From assembly GCF_007992215.1 (NCBI RefSeq), contig NZ_BJZV01000011.1, positions 115,164 to 179,163 of the forward strand: a DNA stretch of 64,000 bases, in the 5' to 3' direction. Below are positions 1 to 9,581 of the stretch, one piece after another; within the stretch, counting starts at the first letter, position 1; the number at the start of each line of letters is the position of its first letter. This DNA comes from Methylobacterium gnaphalii (GTDB taxonomy: Bacteria; Pseudomonadota; Alphaproteobacteria; Rhizobiales; Beijerinckiaceae). A program made the translations under genes and the position numbers. A model generated the notes under the pieces. The model was not told where the DNA came from, did not search any database, and was given only the letters and a program-made list of their open reading frames with translations.

Positions 1-1805
1 TGGGTGTCTGCCAGGAAGAACGCGCCTTTCTTGGTGATGATCAGGCTCATCGCCGCGAGATCCTGCACGCCCGGCGCGAGGCCGATGATGTCGCGGATCA
101 CCCGTAACCGGGTGTCGAACCGCCCTTCGAGACCGCAGATCAGCGCGTCGGCCTCACCGCGGCGCACGGCGAGCGCGCCGATCACCGTCGAGTTGGTGCG
201 CACCAGGGTACGGGCGAGATCGGGCGTGATGCCCTTGCGGCCGGCCACGTCGAGATAGGTCGAGACGTAGTCGCGGTAGCGCGGATCGTCATCGGGATCG
301 ATCAGGTCGAAATGCTCGCCCTGGCGCAGGCTGAGTCCGAAGCGCTTGACGCGCACCTCGATCACCCGCGGGCGGCCGACGAGGATGGGACGGGCCACGC
401 CGTCCTCGACGAGGGCCTGTGCGGCGCGCAACACGCGCTCGTCCTCGCCCTCGGCGTAGATGACCCGTTTCGGGTCGGCCTTCGCCTTCGAGAAGAGCGG
501 CTTCATGATGAAGCCTGAGCGGTGCACGAAGCGGTCGAGCGACTCGGCATAGGCCTGGATGTTCTCGACCGGACGGCCGGCGACGCCCGAATCCATCGCC
601 GCCTGGGCCACCGCCGGGGCGATGCGCAGGATCAGGCGCGGATCGAACGGGCTCGGGATCAGCGATTTCGGTCCGAAGGGGCGCACCTCCCCGCCATAGG
701 CGCGGGCGACGACTTCGGAGGTGGTCTCATGCGCGAGGGCCGCGAGGGCCTTCACCGCCGCCTTCTTCATCTCCTCGTTGATCGCCGTGGCGCCCACGTC
801 GAGGGCACCGCGGAAGATGTAGGGGAAGCAGAGGACGTTGTTGACCTGATTCGGGAAGTCCGAGCGCCCGGTACAGATCATCGCGTCGGGCCGCTTTTCC
901 TCGGCGAGGTCCGGCATGATCTCGGGGTAGGGGTTGGCGAGCGCCATGATCAGTGGCTTCTCGGCCATCTTCTCCAGGTATTCCGGCTTCAGGACACCAC
1001 CGGCCGAGAGGCCGATGAAGACGTCGGCACCGGGGATGACGTCGGCGAGCGTGCGCGCCTCTGTCTCCTGGGCGTAGACGTCTTTCCAGCGGTCCATCAG
1101 CTCGGTGCGGCCCTTGTAGACCACACCCTTGATGTCGGTGACGGTGATGTTCTCGACCCGGACGCCGAGAGCGACAAGCAGGTTCAGGCAGGCGATGGCC
1201 GCCGCGCCGGCGCCGGACGTCACGATCCTAACGTCTTCCAGCTTCTTACCGGCGAGCTCCATACCGTTAAGGACGGCGGCCGCGACAATAATCGCCGTGC
1301 CATGCTGGTCGTCATGGAAGACCGGGATGTTCATCCGGGCCCGGCACTGCTCCTCGACCTCGAAGCACTCCGGCGACTTGATGTCCTCGAGGTTGATGCC
1401 GCCGAAGGTCGGCTCCAGGGCGCAGACCACGTCCACGAGCTTCGAGACATCCTTCTCCCCGACTTCGATGTCGAAGACGTCGATGCCAGCGAATTTCTTG
1501 AAGAGGACAGCCTTGCCCTCCATCACCGGCTTCGAGGCCAACGGGCCGATGTCGCCGAGGCCGAGGACGGCCGTGCCGTTCGAGAGCACGGCGACAAGGT
1601 TCTGGCGAATGGTGAGGGTGGCGGCCTCCTGCGGATCCTCATGGATCGCCATGCAGGCGGCGGCGACGCCAGGAGAATAGGCGAGCGCGAGGTCGCGCTG
1701 GTTGCCGAGCGGCTTCGTCGCCTGGATCTCCAGCTTCCCCGCTCGCGGCAGGCGATGGTAGACGAGCGCTCCGGCCTTCAGATCTTCGGACATATTATCG
1801 GCCAT
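1..1805 (-). CDS. maeB: NADP-dependent malic enzyme with C-terminal phosphotransacetylase-like domain (3' end outside the window)
   Basis: Oxidative decarboxylation of malate to pyruvate in the cytoplasm. The reading frame starts with ATG at 1805 ([12 protein letters not shown]; a second ATG follows four codons later) and is still open at base 1, giving about 601 codons of a family normally near 760 residues. Visible in order are the malic N-terminal domain with [16 protein letters not shown], the DDQHGTA segment, and the NAD(P)-binding domain with [13 protein letters not shown]. From about residue 425 the chain continues into a phosphotransacetylase-like domain ([14 protein letters not shown]). 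In MaeB-type enzymes that domain is regulatory and not catalytic. NADP preference is inferred from the hybrid architecture and not read from residues. It is divergent from the acetyltransferase at 1847, with 41 bp between them. Confidence 0.95.
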   Translation of the reverse strand, partial: MADNMSEDLKAGALVYHRLPRAGKLEIQATKPLGNQRDLALAYSPGVAAACMAIHEDPQEAATLTIRQNLVAVLSNGTAVLGLGDIGPLASKPVMEGKAVLFKKFAGIDVFDIEVGEKDVSKLVDVVCALEPTFGGINLEDIKSPECFEVEEQCRARMNIPVFHDDQHGTAIIVAAAVLNGMELAGKKLEDVRIVTSGAGAAAIACLNLLVALGVRVENITVTDIKGVVYKGRTELMDRWKDVYAQETEARTLADVIPGADVFIGLSAGGVLKPEYLEKMAEKPLIMALANPYPEIMPDLAEEKRPDAMICTGRSDFPNQVNNVLCFPYIFRGALDVGATAINEEMKKAAVKALAALAHETTSEVVARAYGGEVRPFGPKSLIPSPFDPRLILRIAPAVAQAAMDSGVAGRPVENIQAYAESLDRFVHRSGFIMKPLFSKAKADPKRVIYAEGEDERVLRAAQALVEDGVARPILVGRPRVIEVRVKRFGLSLRQGEHFDLIDPDDDPRYRDYVSTYLDVAGRKGITPDLARTLVRTNSTVIGALAVRRGEADALICGLEGRFDTRLRVIRDIIGLAPGVQDLAAMSLIITKKGAFFLADT

Positions 1806-1846
1806 GGCTTTCCTTCCCACTGCCCTGCGGTCTTGCCGCGCCACGC

Positions 1847-2503
1847 GTGCCTGAGCCGCGTCGTCGTTCTCGTCTTGCCGATGTGGTGCACCGCCTGCGG
1901 CAAGGGCGCAACCCGCACAACGAGACGAGACTTCACCTGGAGAAGCTCGCGAAGCGGTGGCATTATTCGATCGGCCTGTATTCCTACGGGCGGCCGCGGG
2001 TGCGCTACCCAGAATCGGGCCACCCGCTGACGATCGGTCGATACTGTTCCATCGCCAGCAACGTCCAGCTCCTGATGGGGGGCAATCACAGGCACGATTG
2101 GGTGACGACCTACCCGTTCGCAGCGATGCGCGGGCTCTGGCCGGATGCGCGGGCACCCGAGGATTACGAGCGCTCGCGCGGCGGCATCACCATCGGCCAT
2201 GACGTCTGGCTCGGTACGGGATGCCTCATCCTGCCGGGCATCACGATTGGGCACGGAGCGGTGATCGGCGCCAATGCCGTCGTTACCCGCGATGTGCCGC
2301 CCTACGCGATCGTGGCCGGCAACCCGGCACGGATCCTACGCCGTCGCTTCGACGATGCGACCGTCGAGGCGCTGCTCGACGCGGCTTGGTGGGACCTGCC
2401 GTACGAAGACGTGAACCGGCTGATCCCTCTTCTCTCCAGCGGTCGTGTCGCCGAGCTCGCCGCTGCCGCGCGGGCGGCGCACGGCGTTGCGGACAAGGCC
2501 TGA
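1847..2503 (+). CDS. CatB/Vat-type xenobiotic acyltransferase (left-handed beta-helix acetyltransferase)
   Basis: A 218-residue acyl-CoA-dependent O-acetyltransferase of the hexapeptide-repeat family. The chain shows the signature of the Vat/CatB subgroup: [18 protein letters not shown], the likely catalytic histidine in GGNHRHD, an inserted loop with [16 protein letters not shown], then the beta-helix coils [19 protein letters not shown] and [17 protein letters not shown], and the conserved [13 protein letters not shown]. The assigned start is GTG at 1847. Two further in-frame GTG codons lie within the next 15 codons, so the first residues are uncertain. Substrate unknown: members acetylate streptogramin, chloramphenicol or sugars, and no resistance gene is nearby, so a surface-sugar or small-molecule substrate is equally possible. 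Confidence 0.88.
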   Translation: MPEPRRRSRLADVVHRLRQGRNPHNETRLHLEKLAKRWHYSIGLYSYGRPRVRYPESGHPLTIGRYCSIASNVQLLMGGNHRHDWVTTYPFAAMRGLWPDARAPEDYERSRGGITIGHDVWLGTGCLILPGITIGHGAVIGANAVVTRDVPPYAIVAGNPARILRRRFDDATVEALLDAAWWDLPYEDVNRLIPLLSSGRVAELAAAARAAHGVADKA

Positions 2504-2544
2504 ATCTCCTACCTCCTTCAAAGATAACAGACCCGAGCGCGACG

Positions 2545-2799
2545 ATGTCCGACACCCCCTCCAAGACCTTGCCCGACCGCCTCTCGGTCAACCCGAACAG
2601 CCCGTATTACGACGAGGCGCTGCTGGAACGCGGCATCGGCATCCGTTTCAAGGGCGTCGAGAAGACCAATGTCGAGGAATACTGCGTGAGCGAGGGTTGG
2701 GTGAGGCTCTCGGCCGGCAAAACCCTCGACCGCGCCGGCAACCCGATGACGGTGAAGCTGAAGGGCCCGGTCGAGCCGTATCTGCGCGACGCCGAGTAG
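2545..2799 (+). CDS. DUF3297 family small protein
   Basis: An 84-residue cytoplasmic protein that fits the DUF3297 family, which is widespread in proteobacteria and of unknown function. The recognisable core is LPDRLSVNPNSPYYDE, followed by RGIGIRFKGVEK and the C-terminal VEPYLRD. The ATG at 2545 places the conserved N-terminal segment about 10 residues in, as usual for the family. There is no signal peptide, membrane segment or cysteine pair. Database entries sometimes label relatives as glutathione peroxidase, but nothing in the residues supports that. It is followed after 13 bp by a YdeI-family gene on the same strand, so the two are probably co-transcribed. Confidence 0.85.
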   Translation: MSDTPSKTLPDRLSVNPNSPYYDEALLERGIGIRFKGVEKTNVEEYCVSEGWVRLSAGKTLDRAGNPMTVKLKGPVEPYLRDAE

Positions 2800-2812
2800 G
2801 CCTTTCCAGCGG

Positions 2813-3409
2813 ATGCCCGAGGAGCGGGCCGGGCTGCCGATCCTCGCCTTCGCCTCGCTCTCGGAGTGGGAGAGCTGGCTCGCCGCCGCGCCGCGCGCGA
2901 CGAAGGGGATCTGGCTGAAACTCGCCAACAAGGGCTCCGGCCTCGCCAGCGTGACGCAGCCGGAGGCGATCGAGGGCGCGCTCTGCCATGGCTGGATCGA
3001 CGGCCAGCTCGCCCCCTTCGACGAAAACTGCTGGCTGATCCGCTTCACGCCGCGCCGCGTGCGCTCGAAATGGTCGCAGGTCAATTGCGCGAAGGCCGAG
3101 GCGCTGATCGCCGCCGGCCGGGTCCGGGAGGCGGGCCTCGCCGAGATCGCGGCTGCCCGCGCCGACGGACGCTGGGAGGCCGCCTACGCCCCGTCGAGCC
3201 GCATTGCGGTGCCCGCTGACCTCACCGCCGCGCTCGATGCCGCGCCCGAGGCGAAGAGCGCGTTCGAAACCCTCGACCGGCAGAACCGCTACGCGATCCT
3301 CTACCGCATTCACGACGCGAAGCGGCCCGAGACGCGCGCCAAGCGCATCGCCGGCTTTATCGCGATGCTGGAGCGGGGTGAGATGCCCTATCCGAAGAAG
3401 GCGCCATAG
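2813..3409 (+). CDS. YdeI/OmpD-associated family protein
   Basis: A 198-residue cytoplasmic protein of the YdeI (OmpD-associated, 'bacteriocin protection') family. Characteristic are the N-terminal LAFASLSEWESWL, GIWLKLANKGSG, the EGALCHGWIDGQ segment, FTPRRVRSKWSQVNCAKAEAL, and the basic C-terminal tail with KRPETRAKRIAGFIAMLERGE. The molecular role of the family is not established. The start ATG at 2813 lies 13 bp after the stop of the DUF3297 gene, which suggests a two-gene transcript. A perfect 32-bp inverted repeat sits just after the stop, at 3429-3512. Confidence 0.88.
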   Translation: MPEERAGLPILAFASLSEWESWLAAAPRATKGIWLKLANKGSGLASVTQPEAIEGALCHGWIDGQLAPFDENCWLIRFTPRRVRSKWSQVNCAKAEALIAAGRVREAGLAEIAAARADGRWEAAYAPSSRIAVPADLTAALDAAPEAKSAFETLDRQNRYAILYRIHDAKRPETRAKRIAGFIAMLERGEMPYPKKAP

Positions 3410-3428
3410 CGGGGCTCGGATCCTCCGT

Positions 3429-3512
3429 CGTCATTGCGAGTGCAGCGAAGCAATCCAGGCGCTTCAGACACGGAAACGTCGCCTGGATTGCTTCGCTGCA
3501 CTCGCAATGACG
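3429..3512. repeat. perfect 32-bp inverted repeat (REP-like palindrome)
   Basis: Left arm 3429-3460 and right arm 3481-3512 are exact reverse complements over 32 bases, with a 20-base spacer. The arm begins CGTCATTGCGAG and contains AGCGAAGCAATCC, a motif I recognise as a dispersed intergenic palindrome in alphaproteobacterial genomes. It lies between the convergent genes ending at 3409 and 3560 and could also act as a hairpin in both transcripts, though no T-run follows. Confidence 0.85.
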
Positions 3513-3559
3513 GTCGAGCCTGTGGCTGACGATCGCTCGAACATCGGCCGAATGCCAGC

Positions 3560-3859
3560 TCACCCGATCGCGCGCCGCTCGCGCTCGATCCGAAAAACCC
3601 GCAGGCTTCGCGCCGCCAGCGCCTCGACCTGCGCCGGCGTCGTCGCGCCGTGGAGCACGAGGCTCGTCAGCACCTCCGGATGCTTCCGTCGTTGCTTCGG
3701 GGTCCGGGCATGGTTGGAGACGCGCAGCGCGAAGGTGTCGCCCGGTGGCGAGAGGTAGACGCTGTCGCCGCGCTCGTTCCGCGCCGTGATGGCGAAGCCC
3801 TCGGCTTCCAGCAGCCGCACCGCCAGAGCGATGGCAGCGGGGGGAGGGAGCCCGTTCAC
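3560..3859 (-). CDS. conserved hypothetical protein, last gene of the glycosyltransferase operon
   Basis: A 99-residue protein with GTG start at 3859 overlapping the stop of the acyltransferase gene (GTGA), which argues strongly for translational coupling and for the frame being real. The N-terminal half (PAAIALAVRLLEAEGFAITARNERGDSVYLSPPGD) looks like a small alpha/beta fold with a helix followed by strands. The C-terminal half is basic (HARTPKQRRKHPEVL, RSLRVFRIERERRAIG), suggesting binding to nucleic acid or another acidic partner. No signal peptide, membrane segment or family that I recognise. Confidence 0.7.
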   Translation of the reverse strand: MNGLPPPAAIALAVRLLEAEGFAITARNERGDSVYLSPPGDTFALRVSNHARTPKQRRKHPEVLTSLVLHGATTPAQVEALAARSLRVFRIERERRAIG

Positions 3860-4932
3860 GGGCCTGCCGGCTCGATGGTGCCGATGGTTCGGCGCCCCAT
3901 CGCGCGCGCCTTAAGCCGCAGGGCCGGCTTCTCCACCGCGTACCAGGACAGGGCGGCGACGCCGAGCGACGGCACCAACGACGCCGCCAGCAGCGCCGTC
4001 ACCGATGCGTGGGGAAACAGCGCGTAGAGCGTCTGCTGGATCGGCCAGCCGTAGAGATAGACCCCGTAGGAGAGGTCGGCCGGCGGGTCGAGGGCCGGGC
4101 TGCCGAGAGCCGGCGCGAAGGCGACCCAGATCGCGGCGTAGCACTCGGCCAGGAACAGCACCGTCCGATAGAGCGGCGTCTCCCGCAGCAGCAGCGCCAG
4201 CCCGAGGCCGAGAAGCGGCCAAGCCGAGAGCCGCACTCGGTCGCGCCAGACGTACAGCGCAGCGCCAGCGGCGAAGATCAGCGGCAGGCGCAAAGCCGTC
4301 TCGACGCCTTTCGGCACAGCCGGGTTCACGGCGGCCGCCACGAGCAGCGCGACGGACAGGCCCGCAACCAGGGCCAAGGCGAACCCGCGCCGGCGCAGTA
4401 ACCCCAGCAACCCGGCAAGGAACACGCCGAGATAGCAGAGCGTCTCGTATTTCAGGGTCCAGACGGTGCCGAGCGGGCTGTGGATCGGATTGGTCTCGAA
4501 CACGCCCGGCAGGCTCGCATTGCTCTTGAAGCTCGTCAGCGTGCGCAGAATGAAGTGCCAGAAGTCGGGCGCACCGTAATACTCGGCCAGCGGCAGCCGC
4601 GTCAGCGCGGCGCCGAGCACCAGCGAGACCATGAGGGTCGCCACGACGAGGCCGGGCAGGATGCGCAGCGTGCGGGCGAGGGCGTAATCGCGCAGGCCCC
4701 GGCGATCGAGGCTCATCGTGACGAGGAAGCCGGAGACCGCGAAGAAGCCGTTCACCGCATGCTCGCCCAGGGTGAAGCCGGTCAGCCCGAACAGCGGCTC
4801 GTCCTCGAGACGCCCGGTCGAGAGGCTGAAGGCGTGCGAGACGACGACTGCCAGGGCCAGCGCCAGCCGCAGGATCGAGAAGGCGTTGTGCGGGCGCGCC
4901 AGCGCCTCGGCGAGGGTGGGCGCACGGCTCAT
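3856..4932 (-). CDS. acyltransferase 3 (OafA/YrhL-type) integral membrane O-acyltransferase
   Basis: A 358-residue polytopic inner-membrane protein of the acyltransferase-3 family, which transfers acyl groups to sugars of surface polysaccharides or Nod-factor-like molecules. The N-terminal region carries the family hallmarks: NAFSILRLALALAVVVSHAF (histidine of the first helix), then GEHAVNGFFAVSGFLVT and the RILPGLVVATL segment. About ten hydrophobic helices follow, ending with SYGVYLYGWPIQQTL. It overlaps the upstream glycosyltransferase by four bases (ATGA at 4929-4932) and the downstream small gene (GTGA at 3856-3859), so all three form a coupled operon. Together with the GT2 enzyme it probably decorates an exopolysaccharide, O-antigen or glycolipid. 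The acceptor cannot be read from the sequence. Confidence 0.92.
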   Translation of the reverse strand: MSRAPTLAEALARPHNAFSILRLALALAVVVSHAFSLSTGRLEDEPLFGLTGFTLGEHAVNGFFAVSGFLVTMSLDRRGLRDYALARTLRILPGLVVATLMVSLVLGAALTRLPLAEYYGAPDFWHFILRTLTSFKSNASLPGVFETNPIHSPLGTVWTLKYETLCYLGVFLAGLLGLLRRRGFALALVAGLSVALLVAAAVNPAVPKGVETALRLPLIFAAGAALYVWRDRVRLSAWPLLGLGLALLLRETPLYRTVLFLAECYAAIWVAFAPALGSPALDPPADLSYGVYLYGWPIQQTLYALFPHASVTALLAASLVPSLGVAALSWYAVEKPALRLKARAMGRRTIGTIEPAGP

Positions 4933-5831
4933 GCCGGCTCATCCCGGGTCAGTCCCTCGTGCGCCAGGGCATCTTGCCCGCAAAGCGCCGCGAGCGCCCC
5001 GGCGGCCGAGCCGCCGTATCGCTCCATGCCGGCTCGGCGCAGGAGCAGCGCCGAGAGCGCGGCCTTGGGCGCATTGACCGCGAGCATCCGCAGGTTCGGG
5101 TCGGGCAGGCCGTATTTGCGGGAGACGTAGGCGCGCGACCAAGCCTGATGCCAGCGCGTGCGGAAGACGCGGCCCGGCTCCGGCGACGAGGATTTTCCGC
5201 GCCCGTGCAACGCCACCGCGTCATGGACATGGATCAGCGCCCGGCCCGCATCCGCGACCCGCCGGCAGAGGTCGTCGTCCTCGAAGAACAGGAAGATATT
5301 GGGATCGAAGCCGCCGAACTCGAGAAAGAGCGAGCGTTCGGCCATCAGGCAGGCGCCCATCAGGAAGGGGGCGCAGGCATCCCCCTCGGGCAGCGACCGG
5401 ATGCCCTTGGGATTGTGGAGATAGGGCGAGAGCAGCGAACGCGGCTGGTAGAAGAAGCGCCCGTCGGCTTCCATGATGCGCGGCGAGAACAGGCCGGCAT
5501 CGGGATAAGCCTCGGCCGCGGCCATCAGGGCGCGCGCAGCGCCGGGCTGCAGGATCAGGTCCGGGTTGAGAATGATGACGTGGCTCGCCCCCTCTGCCGC
5601 CCGCACGCCGCGGTTGTTGGCGCGGCCGTAGCCCTCGTTGCGCGCGTTCCGTAGAACCCGAGCGCCGGATGCCTCGGCAATCCGCACCGAGGCGTCGCGG
5701 CTGGCATTGTCGACGACGATGGCCGGAATCTGCTCTCGCGCCAGAGCGGCGAGGCAGTCGGGCAGCGCCTCGGCGCTGTCGTGGGAGACGACAATGGCGG
5801 TGAGCGTCACGCCGCGAAAATCCCAGCGCAA
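4929..5831 (-). CDS. glycosyltransferase family 2 (rhamnosyltransferase-like)
   Basis: A 300-residue GT-A fold inverting glycosyltransferase. The N-terminus has LTAIVVSHDSAEALPDCL and the nucleotide-sugar binding AIVVDNASRDAS. Further on come NEGYGRANNRGV, the DxD-like ILNPDLIL, and the acceptor-side motifs FLMGACLMAERSLFLEFGGFDPNIFLFFEDDDLCRR, typical of WbbL/RfbF-like rhamnosyl transferases. The last 80 residues are a helical tail. The open frame starts with TTG at 5831; an in-frame GTG seven codons later (before TLTAIVVS) is an equally plausible start. First gene of a minus-strand operon with the membrane acyltransferase and a 99-residue protein. Likely role: building an acylated surface glycan at the cytoplasmic face of the inner membrane. 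Confidence 0.9.
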   Translation of the reverse strand: MRWDFRGVTLTAIVVSHDSAEALPDCLAALAREQIPAIVVDNASRDASVRIAEASGARVLRNARNEGYGRANNRGVRAAEGASHVIILNPDLILQPGAARALMAAAEAYPDAGLFSPRIMEADGRFFYQPRSLLSPYLHNPKGIRSLPEGDACAPFLMGACLMAERSLFLEFGGFDPNIFLFFEDDDLCRRVADAGRALIHVHDAVALHGRGKSSSPEPGRVFRTRWHQAWSRAYVSRKYGLPDPNLRMLAVNAPKAALSALLLRRAGMERYGGSAAGALAALCGQDALAHEGLTRDEPA

Positions 5832-5906
5832 AGCGGGAACCTCTCCCTCCTCCGCAGGAGAAGAAAGAGGGAGACGCCAGCGCTTGTCACGAACGCCGCC
5901 CGGTCC

Positions 5907-7721
5907 TCAGCCCTTCTTCTCGGGCAGGTTTAGCCGGATGTGCAGCTCGCGCAGCTGCTTCGGCGTTGCCTCGGACGGTGCACCGAGCAGCAGGTCCTCA
6001 GCCCGCTGGTTCATCGGGAACAGCGTCACCTCGCGCAGGTTGATCGCGCCCACGAGCAGCATCACCAGCCGGTCGATGCCCGCCGCCATGCCGCCGTGCG
6101 GCGGCGCGCCGTACTGGAAGGCGCGGTACATGCCGCCGAAGCGGGCATGGACATCGGCCTCGCCGTAGCCCGCGATCTCGAAAGCCTTCACCATTGCGTC
6201 GGGGCGATGGTTGCGGATCGAGCCCGAGGCGACCTCGTAGCCGTTGCAGACCATGTCGTACTGCACAGCCTTGAGCTTCAGCACCGCCTCGGTGTCGGCC
6301 GGATCGAGCGCCAGGAATTCCTCGTGGCTGACGTTCGGGCCCGAGAACGGGTTGTGAGAGAAGTCGATCTTCTTTTCGTCCTCGTTCCACTCGTACATCG
6401 GGAAGTCGGTGATCCAGCAGAACGCGTAGCGGTCGCGGTCGACCAATCCGAGTTCGTCGGCGATGCGGTTGCGCGCCTTGCCGGCCAGCGCCGCCGCTTT
6501 GGCCTCGTTGCCGGCGGAGAAGAACACCGCGTCGCCGGCCTTGACGCCGGCCTTCTCGGCGATGGCTTTCTGGATCTCGGCGGGGATGAATTTGGCGATC
6601 GGACCCTTTCCGGTGAGTACGCCGCCCTCGTCCTCGAACACGACGTAGCCGAGGCCCGGCGCGCCCTCGGAGCGGGCCCAGTCGTTCAGCTTGTCGAAGA
6701 ATGAGCGCGGCTGGCCGGCGGCACCCGTCGCCGGGATCGCGCGTACGACACCGCCGGACTTCACGACGCCCTTGAACGCCTTGAACTCGACTTCGTCGCG
6801 GGCGAACTCGTCCGATACGTCGGCGATGATCAGCGGGTTGCGCAAATCCGGCTTGTCCGAGCCGTATTTCAGCATCGCCTCGGCGTAGGGGATGCGCGGG
6901 AACGTCTGCGTGACAGGCTTGCCCTCGGCGAACTCCACGAAGGTGTCGCGGACCACAGGCTCCATCGTCGCGTAGACATCCTGCTCCGTGACGAAGCTCA
7001 TCTCGACGTCGAGCTGGTAGAATTCGCCGGGCAGACGGTCGGCGCGCGGGTCCTCGTCGCGGAAGCACGGTGCAATCTGGAAGTAGCGGTCGAAGCCCGC
7101 AATCATCGTCAGCTGCTTGAACTGCTGCGGGGCCTGCGGCAGCGCGTAGAACTTGCCGGGATGCAGGCGCGACGGCACCAGGAAGTCGCGCGCGCCTTCC
7201 GGCGAGGAGGCCGTCAGGATCGGCGTCTGGAACTCGAAGAAGCCGCTCTCGCGCATGCGACGGCGCAGGCTGTCGATGATCGCGCCGCGCTTCATGATGT
7301 TGGCGTGCAGCTTCTCGCGGCGCAGGTCGAGGAAGCGATAGGCGAGGCGGGTCTCTTCCGGGTATTCCTGGTCGCCGAAGACCGGCAGCGGCAGTTCGCC
7401 GGCCGGGCCGAGCACCTCGATATCGTCGATATAGACCTCGATGGCGCCGGTCGGCAGCTCGGCATTCTCGGTGCCGGCGGGGCGCGTGCGCACGCGGCCG
7501 TCGAGACGGATCACCCATTCCGAGCGCACCGTCTCGGCGAGCTTGAACGCCTTCGAATCGGAATCCACCACGCACTGCGTCAGGCCGTAATGGTCGCGAA
7601 GGTCGATAAAGAGCACGCCGCCATGGTCGCGGATGCGATGACACCAGCCTGACAGGCGGATCTCGCCGCCGACGTCGGACGGGCGAAGCGCCCCGCAGGT
7701 GTGGGAACGGTAACGGTGCAT
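5907..7721 (-). CDS. aspS: aspartate--tRNA ligase
   Basis: Class II aminoacyl-tRNA synthetase, 604 residues from the ATG at 7721 ([18 protein letters not shown]). The frame is open further upstream to 7757, but only this start fits the family's usual N-terminus. Order of domains: OB-fold anticodon-binding domain (about 1-110), catalytic core with motif 2 ([12 protein letters not shown]), a bacterial GAD insertion in the middle third, and motif 3 ([14 protein letters not shown]) near the C-terminus. Length fits the bacterial type. Whether it is discriminating or also charges tRNA-Asn depends on genes outside this window. Divergent from the WYL-like gene at 7875. Confidence 0.97.
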   Translation of the reverse strand: MHRYRSHTCGALRPSDVGGEIRLSGWCHRIRDHGGVLFIDLRDHYGLTQCVVDSDSKAFKLAETVRSEWVIRLDGRVRTRPAGTENAELPTGAIEVYIDDIEVLGPAGELPLPVFGDQEYPEETRLAYRFLDLRREKLHANIMKRGAIIDSLRRRMRESGFFEFQTPILTASSPEGARDFLVPSRLHPGKFYALPQAPQQFKQLTMIAGFDRYFQIAPCFRDEDPRADRLPGEFYQLDVEMSFVTEQDVYATMEPVVRDTFVEFAEGKPVTQTFPRIPYAEAMLKYGSDKPDLRNPLIIADVSDEFARDEVEFKAFKGVVKSGGVVRAIPATGAAGQPRSFFDKLNDWARSEGAPGLGYVVFEDEGGVLTGKGPIAKFIPAEIQKAIAEKAGVKAGDAVFFSAGNEAKAAALAGKARNRIADELGLVDRDRYAFCWITDFPMYEWNEDEKKIDFSHNPFSGPNVSHEEFLALDPADTEAVLKLKAVQYDMVCNGYEVASGSIRNHRPDAMVKAFEIAGYGEADVHARFGGMYRAFQYGAPPHGGMAAGIDRLVMLLVGAINLREVTLFPMNQRAEDLLLGAPSEATPKQLRELHIRLNLPEKKG

Positions 7722-7874
7722 GACGGGCTCTTGGGAATGAAGGCCGGCACCATTCACGCGAGGGGAGGGAAGTCAAGGCACGCGGCGCAGCGGCCTGCAC
7801 GGGCTAGGCCTCGCGAAGCGCTTTTCGCGAGTCCGGGCCTTCGGAAACGGAGGGTGAATCCCCATATCATCCCT

Positions 7875-8282
7875 ATGAATACGCTCGCCTTTTCTCCCTC
7901 GAAAGTCCGGTCGGCGCGTTCGCTTGCGGAACGCGCCGAAGGTGCGTGGCGCATCGTGCCGTTGGAGGGCAGCTTCGAGATCGTCTACGAGGATGCGCGC
8001 GGAGTCTGGAGCAGCCGGATGATCGAGGCACGCGAGCTGAAGCTCGGGCCCGGCCGGACGCTGCTCGGCGGCCTCGATCACGGCCGCGGCCTCTACCGCG
8101 GCTTTCGCACCGATCGCATCCGCCGGCTCTCGGACCCCGAGACCGGCCTGCGCATCGAGGCCGGCATTCTCGACCACCTGCTCAGCCGGGCCGAGGCGCA
8201 GCGGCGCCTGCGCACTGGCCGCGCACGATCCACGGCCGCTTCGGCTTCCTCGCCTCGCAAGGGCCCTCAACCTTCGATATAG
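7875..8282 (+). CDS. stand-alone WYL-like domain protein
   Basis: A 135-residue protein. Its middle region resembles the WYL ligand-sensing domain normally found C-terminal in HTH regulators: FEIVYEDARGVWSSRMIEARELKL, then LLGGLDHGRGLYRGFRTDRIRRL, the last part matching the family's R-x-F-x-x-D-R-I ending. No HTH domain precedes it, and the WYL tripeptide itself is not present (LLGG lies in its place). The ATG at 7875 is chosen because the open frame upstream (to 7701) covers the divergent aspS start and has no conserved appearance. The last 20 residues are low-complexity. It ends nine bases before rnd, so the two may be co-expressed. Function unknown; nucleotide or nucleic-acid sensing is a family-based guess. 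Confidence 0.7.
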   Translation: MNTLAFSPSKVRSARSLAERAEGAWRIVPLEGSFEIVYEDARGVWSSRMIEARELKLGPGRTLLGGLDHGRGLYRGFRTDRIRRLSDPETGLRIEAGILDHLLSRAEAQRRLRTGRARSTAASASSPRKGPQPSI

Positions 8283-8291
8283 CCTGGGGTC

Positions 8292-9446
8292 ATGGACCTG
8301 ATCACGACCACGTCGGAGCTTGCCGACGCCTGTGCCCGCTTCGCCGCGCAACCCTTCGTCACCGTCGACACGGAGTTCATGCGCGAGACGACCTATTATC
8401 CAAAGCTCTGCCTCATCCAGATGGCGGCGCCGGACGGGTTCGCCGCGCTCGTCGATCCGCTGGCCAAGGATCTCGACCTTAAACCCTTTGTCGACCTGAT
8501 GGCGGACGAGGGCGTGGTGAAGGTGTTTCACTCGGCCCGCCAGGATCTCGAGATCATCTGGCTGATGGGCGAGGTGCTGCCGCATCCGTTCTTCGACACC
8601 CAGGTCGCGGCCATGGTCTGCGGCTACGGCGACAGCGTTTCCTACGAGCAGCTCGTCAACGACCTCGCCAAGGCCAAGATCGACAAGTCCTCGCGCTTCA
8701 CCGACTGGTCGCGCCGTCCCCTCTCGGACGCGCAACTCACCTACGCGCTCTCGGACGTGACACATCTCGTGAAGGTCTACCAGGCGCTGGCCAAGCAGCT
8801 TATCGAGACCGATCGCGGTGCCTGGCTCGACGACGAGATGGCAGTGCTCACCTCGCCGGAGACTTACCGGGCTGATTCGGCCCAGGCCTGGCGCCGGCTC
8901 TCGGGCCGCATGCGCAAGCCGCGCGAGATCGCCGTATTGATGGAGGTTGCAGCCTGGCGCGAACGCGAGGCGCAGACTCGCAACGTGCCGCGCGGGCGCA
9001 TCCTCAAGGACGAGGCGGTGATCGACATCGCCTCCTCGGCGCCGCGCAGTGTGGAGGCGCTCGGCCGCCTGCGCACCATCCCGAGTGGCTTCGAGCGCTC
9101 GCGCACCGGCACCGACATCCTCGCGGCGGTCGAGCGCGGCTTCGCCCGGGACACCAGCGACATCAAGCTGCCGGAACGCGGGCGCTCGCGTGGCAGCGGC
9201 AATGGCGCCGTGGTCGAGTTGCTCAAGGTACTGCTTAAGGCGGTGGCTGAGGCCGAGGGCATCGCCCCGAAGATCATCGCCACGGTGGATGAGCTCGAAG
9301 CCATCGCCGACGACGACCATGCCGACGTGCCCGTGCTCCAGGGCTGGCGCCGCGGCCTGTTCGGAGAGAAGGCGCTCGCCCTCAAAACCGGCCGGGTGGC
9401 CCTGTCGACCGAGGGCGGCCGGGTCGTGGTGCACGAGCTGAGCTGA
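8292..9446 (+). CDS. rnd: ribonuclease D
   Basis: A 384-residue 3'-5' exoribonuclease of the DEDDy family acting in tRNA and structured-RNA 3' maturation. Exo I is [10 protein letters not shown] (Asp and Glu), exo II is [13 protein letters not shown], and exo III is [13 protein letters not shown] (Tyr and Asp). The HRDC-type nucleic-acid-binding domain follows (about residues 210-290, with [18 protein letters not shown] and LPSxIP-like segments). The C-terminal 90 residues form a second HRDC-like region, as in RNase D. ATG at 8292, immediately downstream of the WYL-like gene. Confidence 0.95.
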   Translation: MDLITTTSELADACARFAAQPFVTVDTEFMRETTYYPKLCLIQMAAPDGFAALVDPLAKDLDLKPFVDLMADEGVVKVFHSARQDLEIIWLMGEVLPHPFFDTQVAAMVCGYGDSVSYEQLVNDLAKAKIDKSSRFTDWSRRPLSDAQLTYALSDVTHLVKVYQALAKQLIETDRGAWLDDEMAVLTSPETYRADSAQAWRRLSGRMRKPREIAVLMEVAAWREREAQTRNVPRGRILKDEAVIDIASSAPRSVEALGRLRTIPSGFERSRTGTDILAAVERGFARDTSDIKLPERGRSRGSGNGAVVELLKVLLKAVAEAEGIAPKIIATVDELEAIADDDHADVPVLQGWRRGLFGEKALALKTGRVALSTEGGRVVVHELS

Positions 9447-9581
9447 GCGACGTCACAGCGCCTGTGGGGCAGGCGCATGCGAATTCAACGGCGACGGCAC
9501 ATGGCGTTCGAGAGAGGGCTACCCTAATTCGGGAATAAGCGGCAAAGTGCTTGCCGAAACGTCCCGACGCAACCGCCCCTT

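Noticed and set aside
522..2030. long open frame on the plus strand opposite malic enzyme
   Set aside because: Antisense shadow of a well-conserved GC-rich gene; the translation is Arg/Asp/Gly/Val rich with no recognisable motif.
7773..9434. 553-codon frame on the minus strand over rnd and the WYL-like gene
   Set aside because: Lies opposite RNase D with all its DEDD motifs; low-complexity translation.
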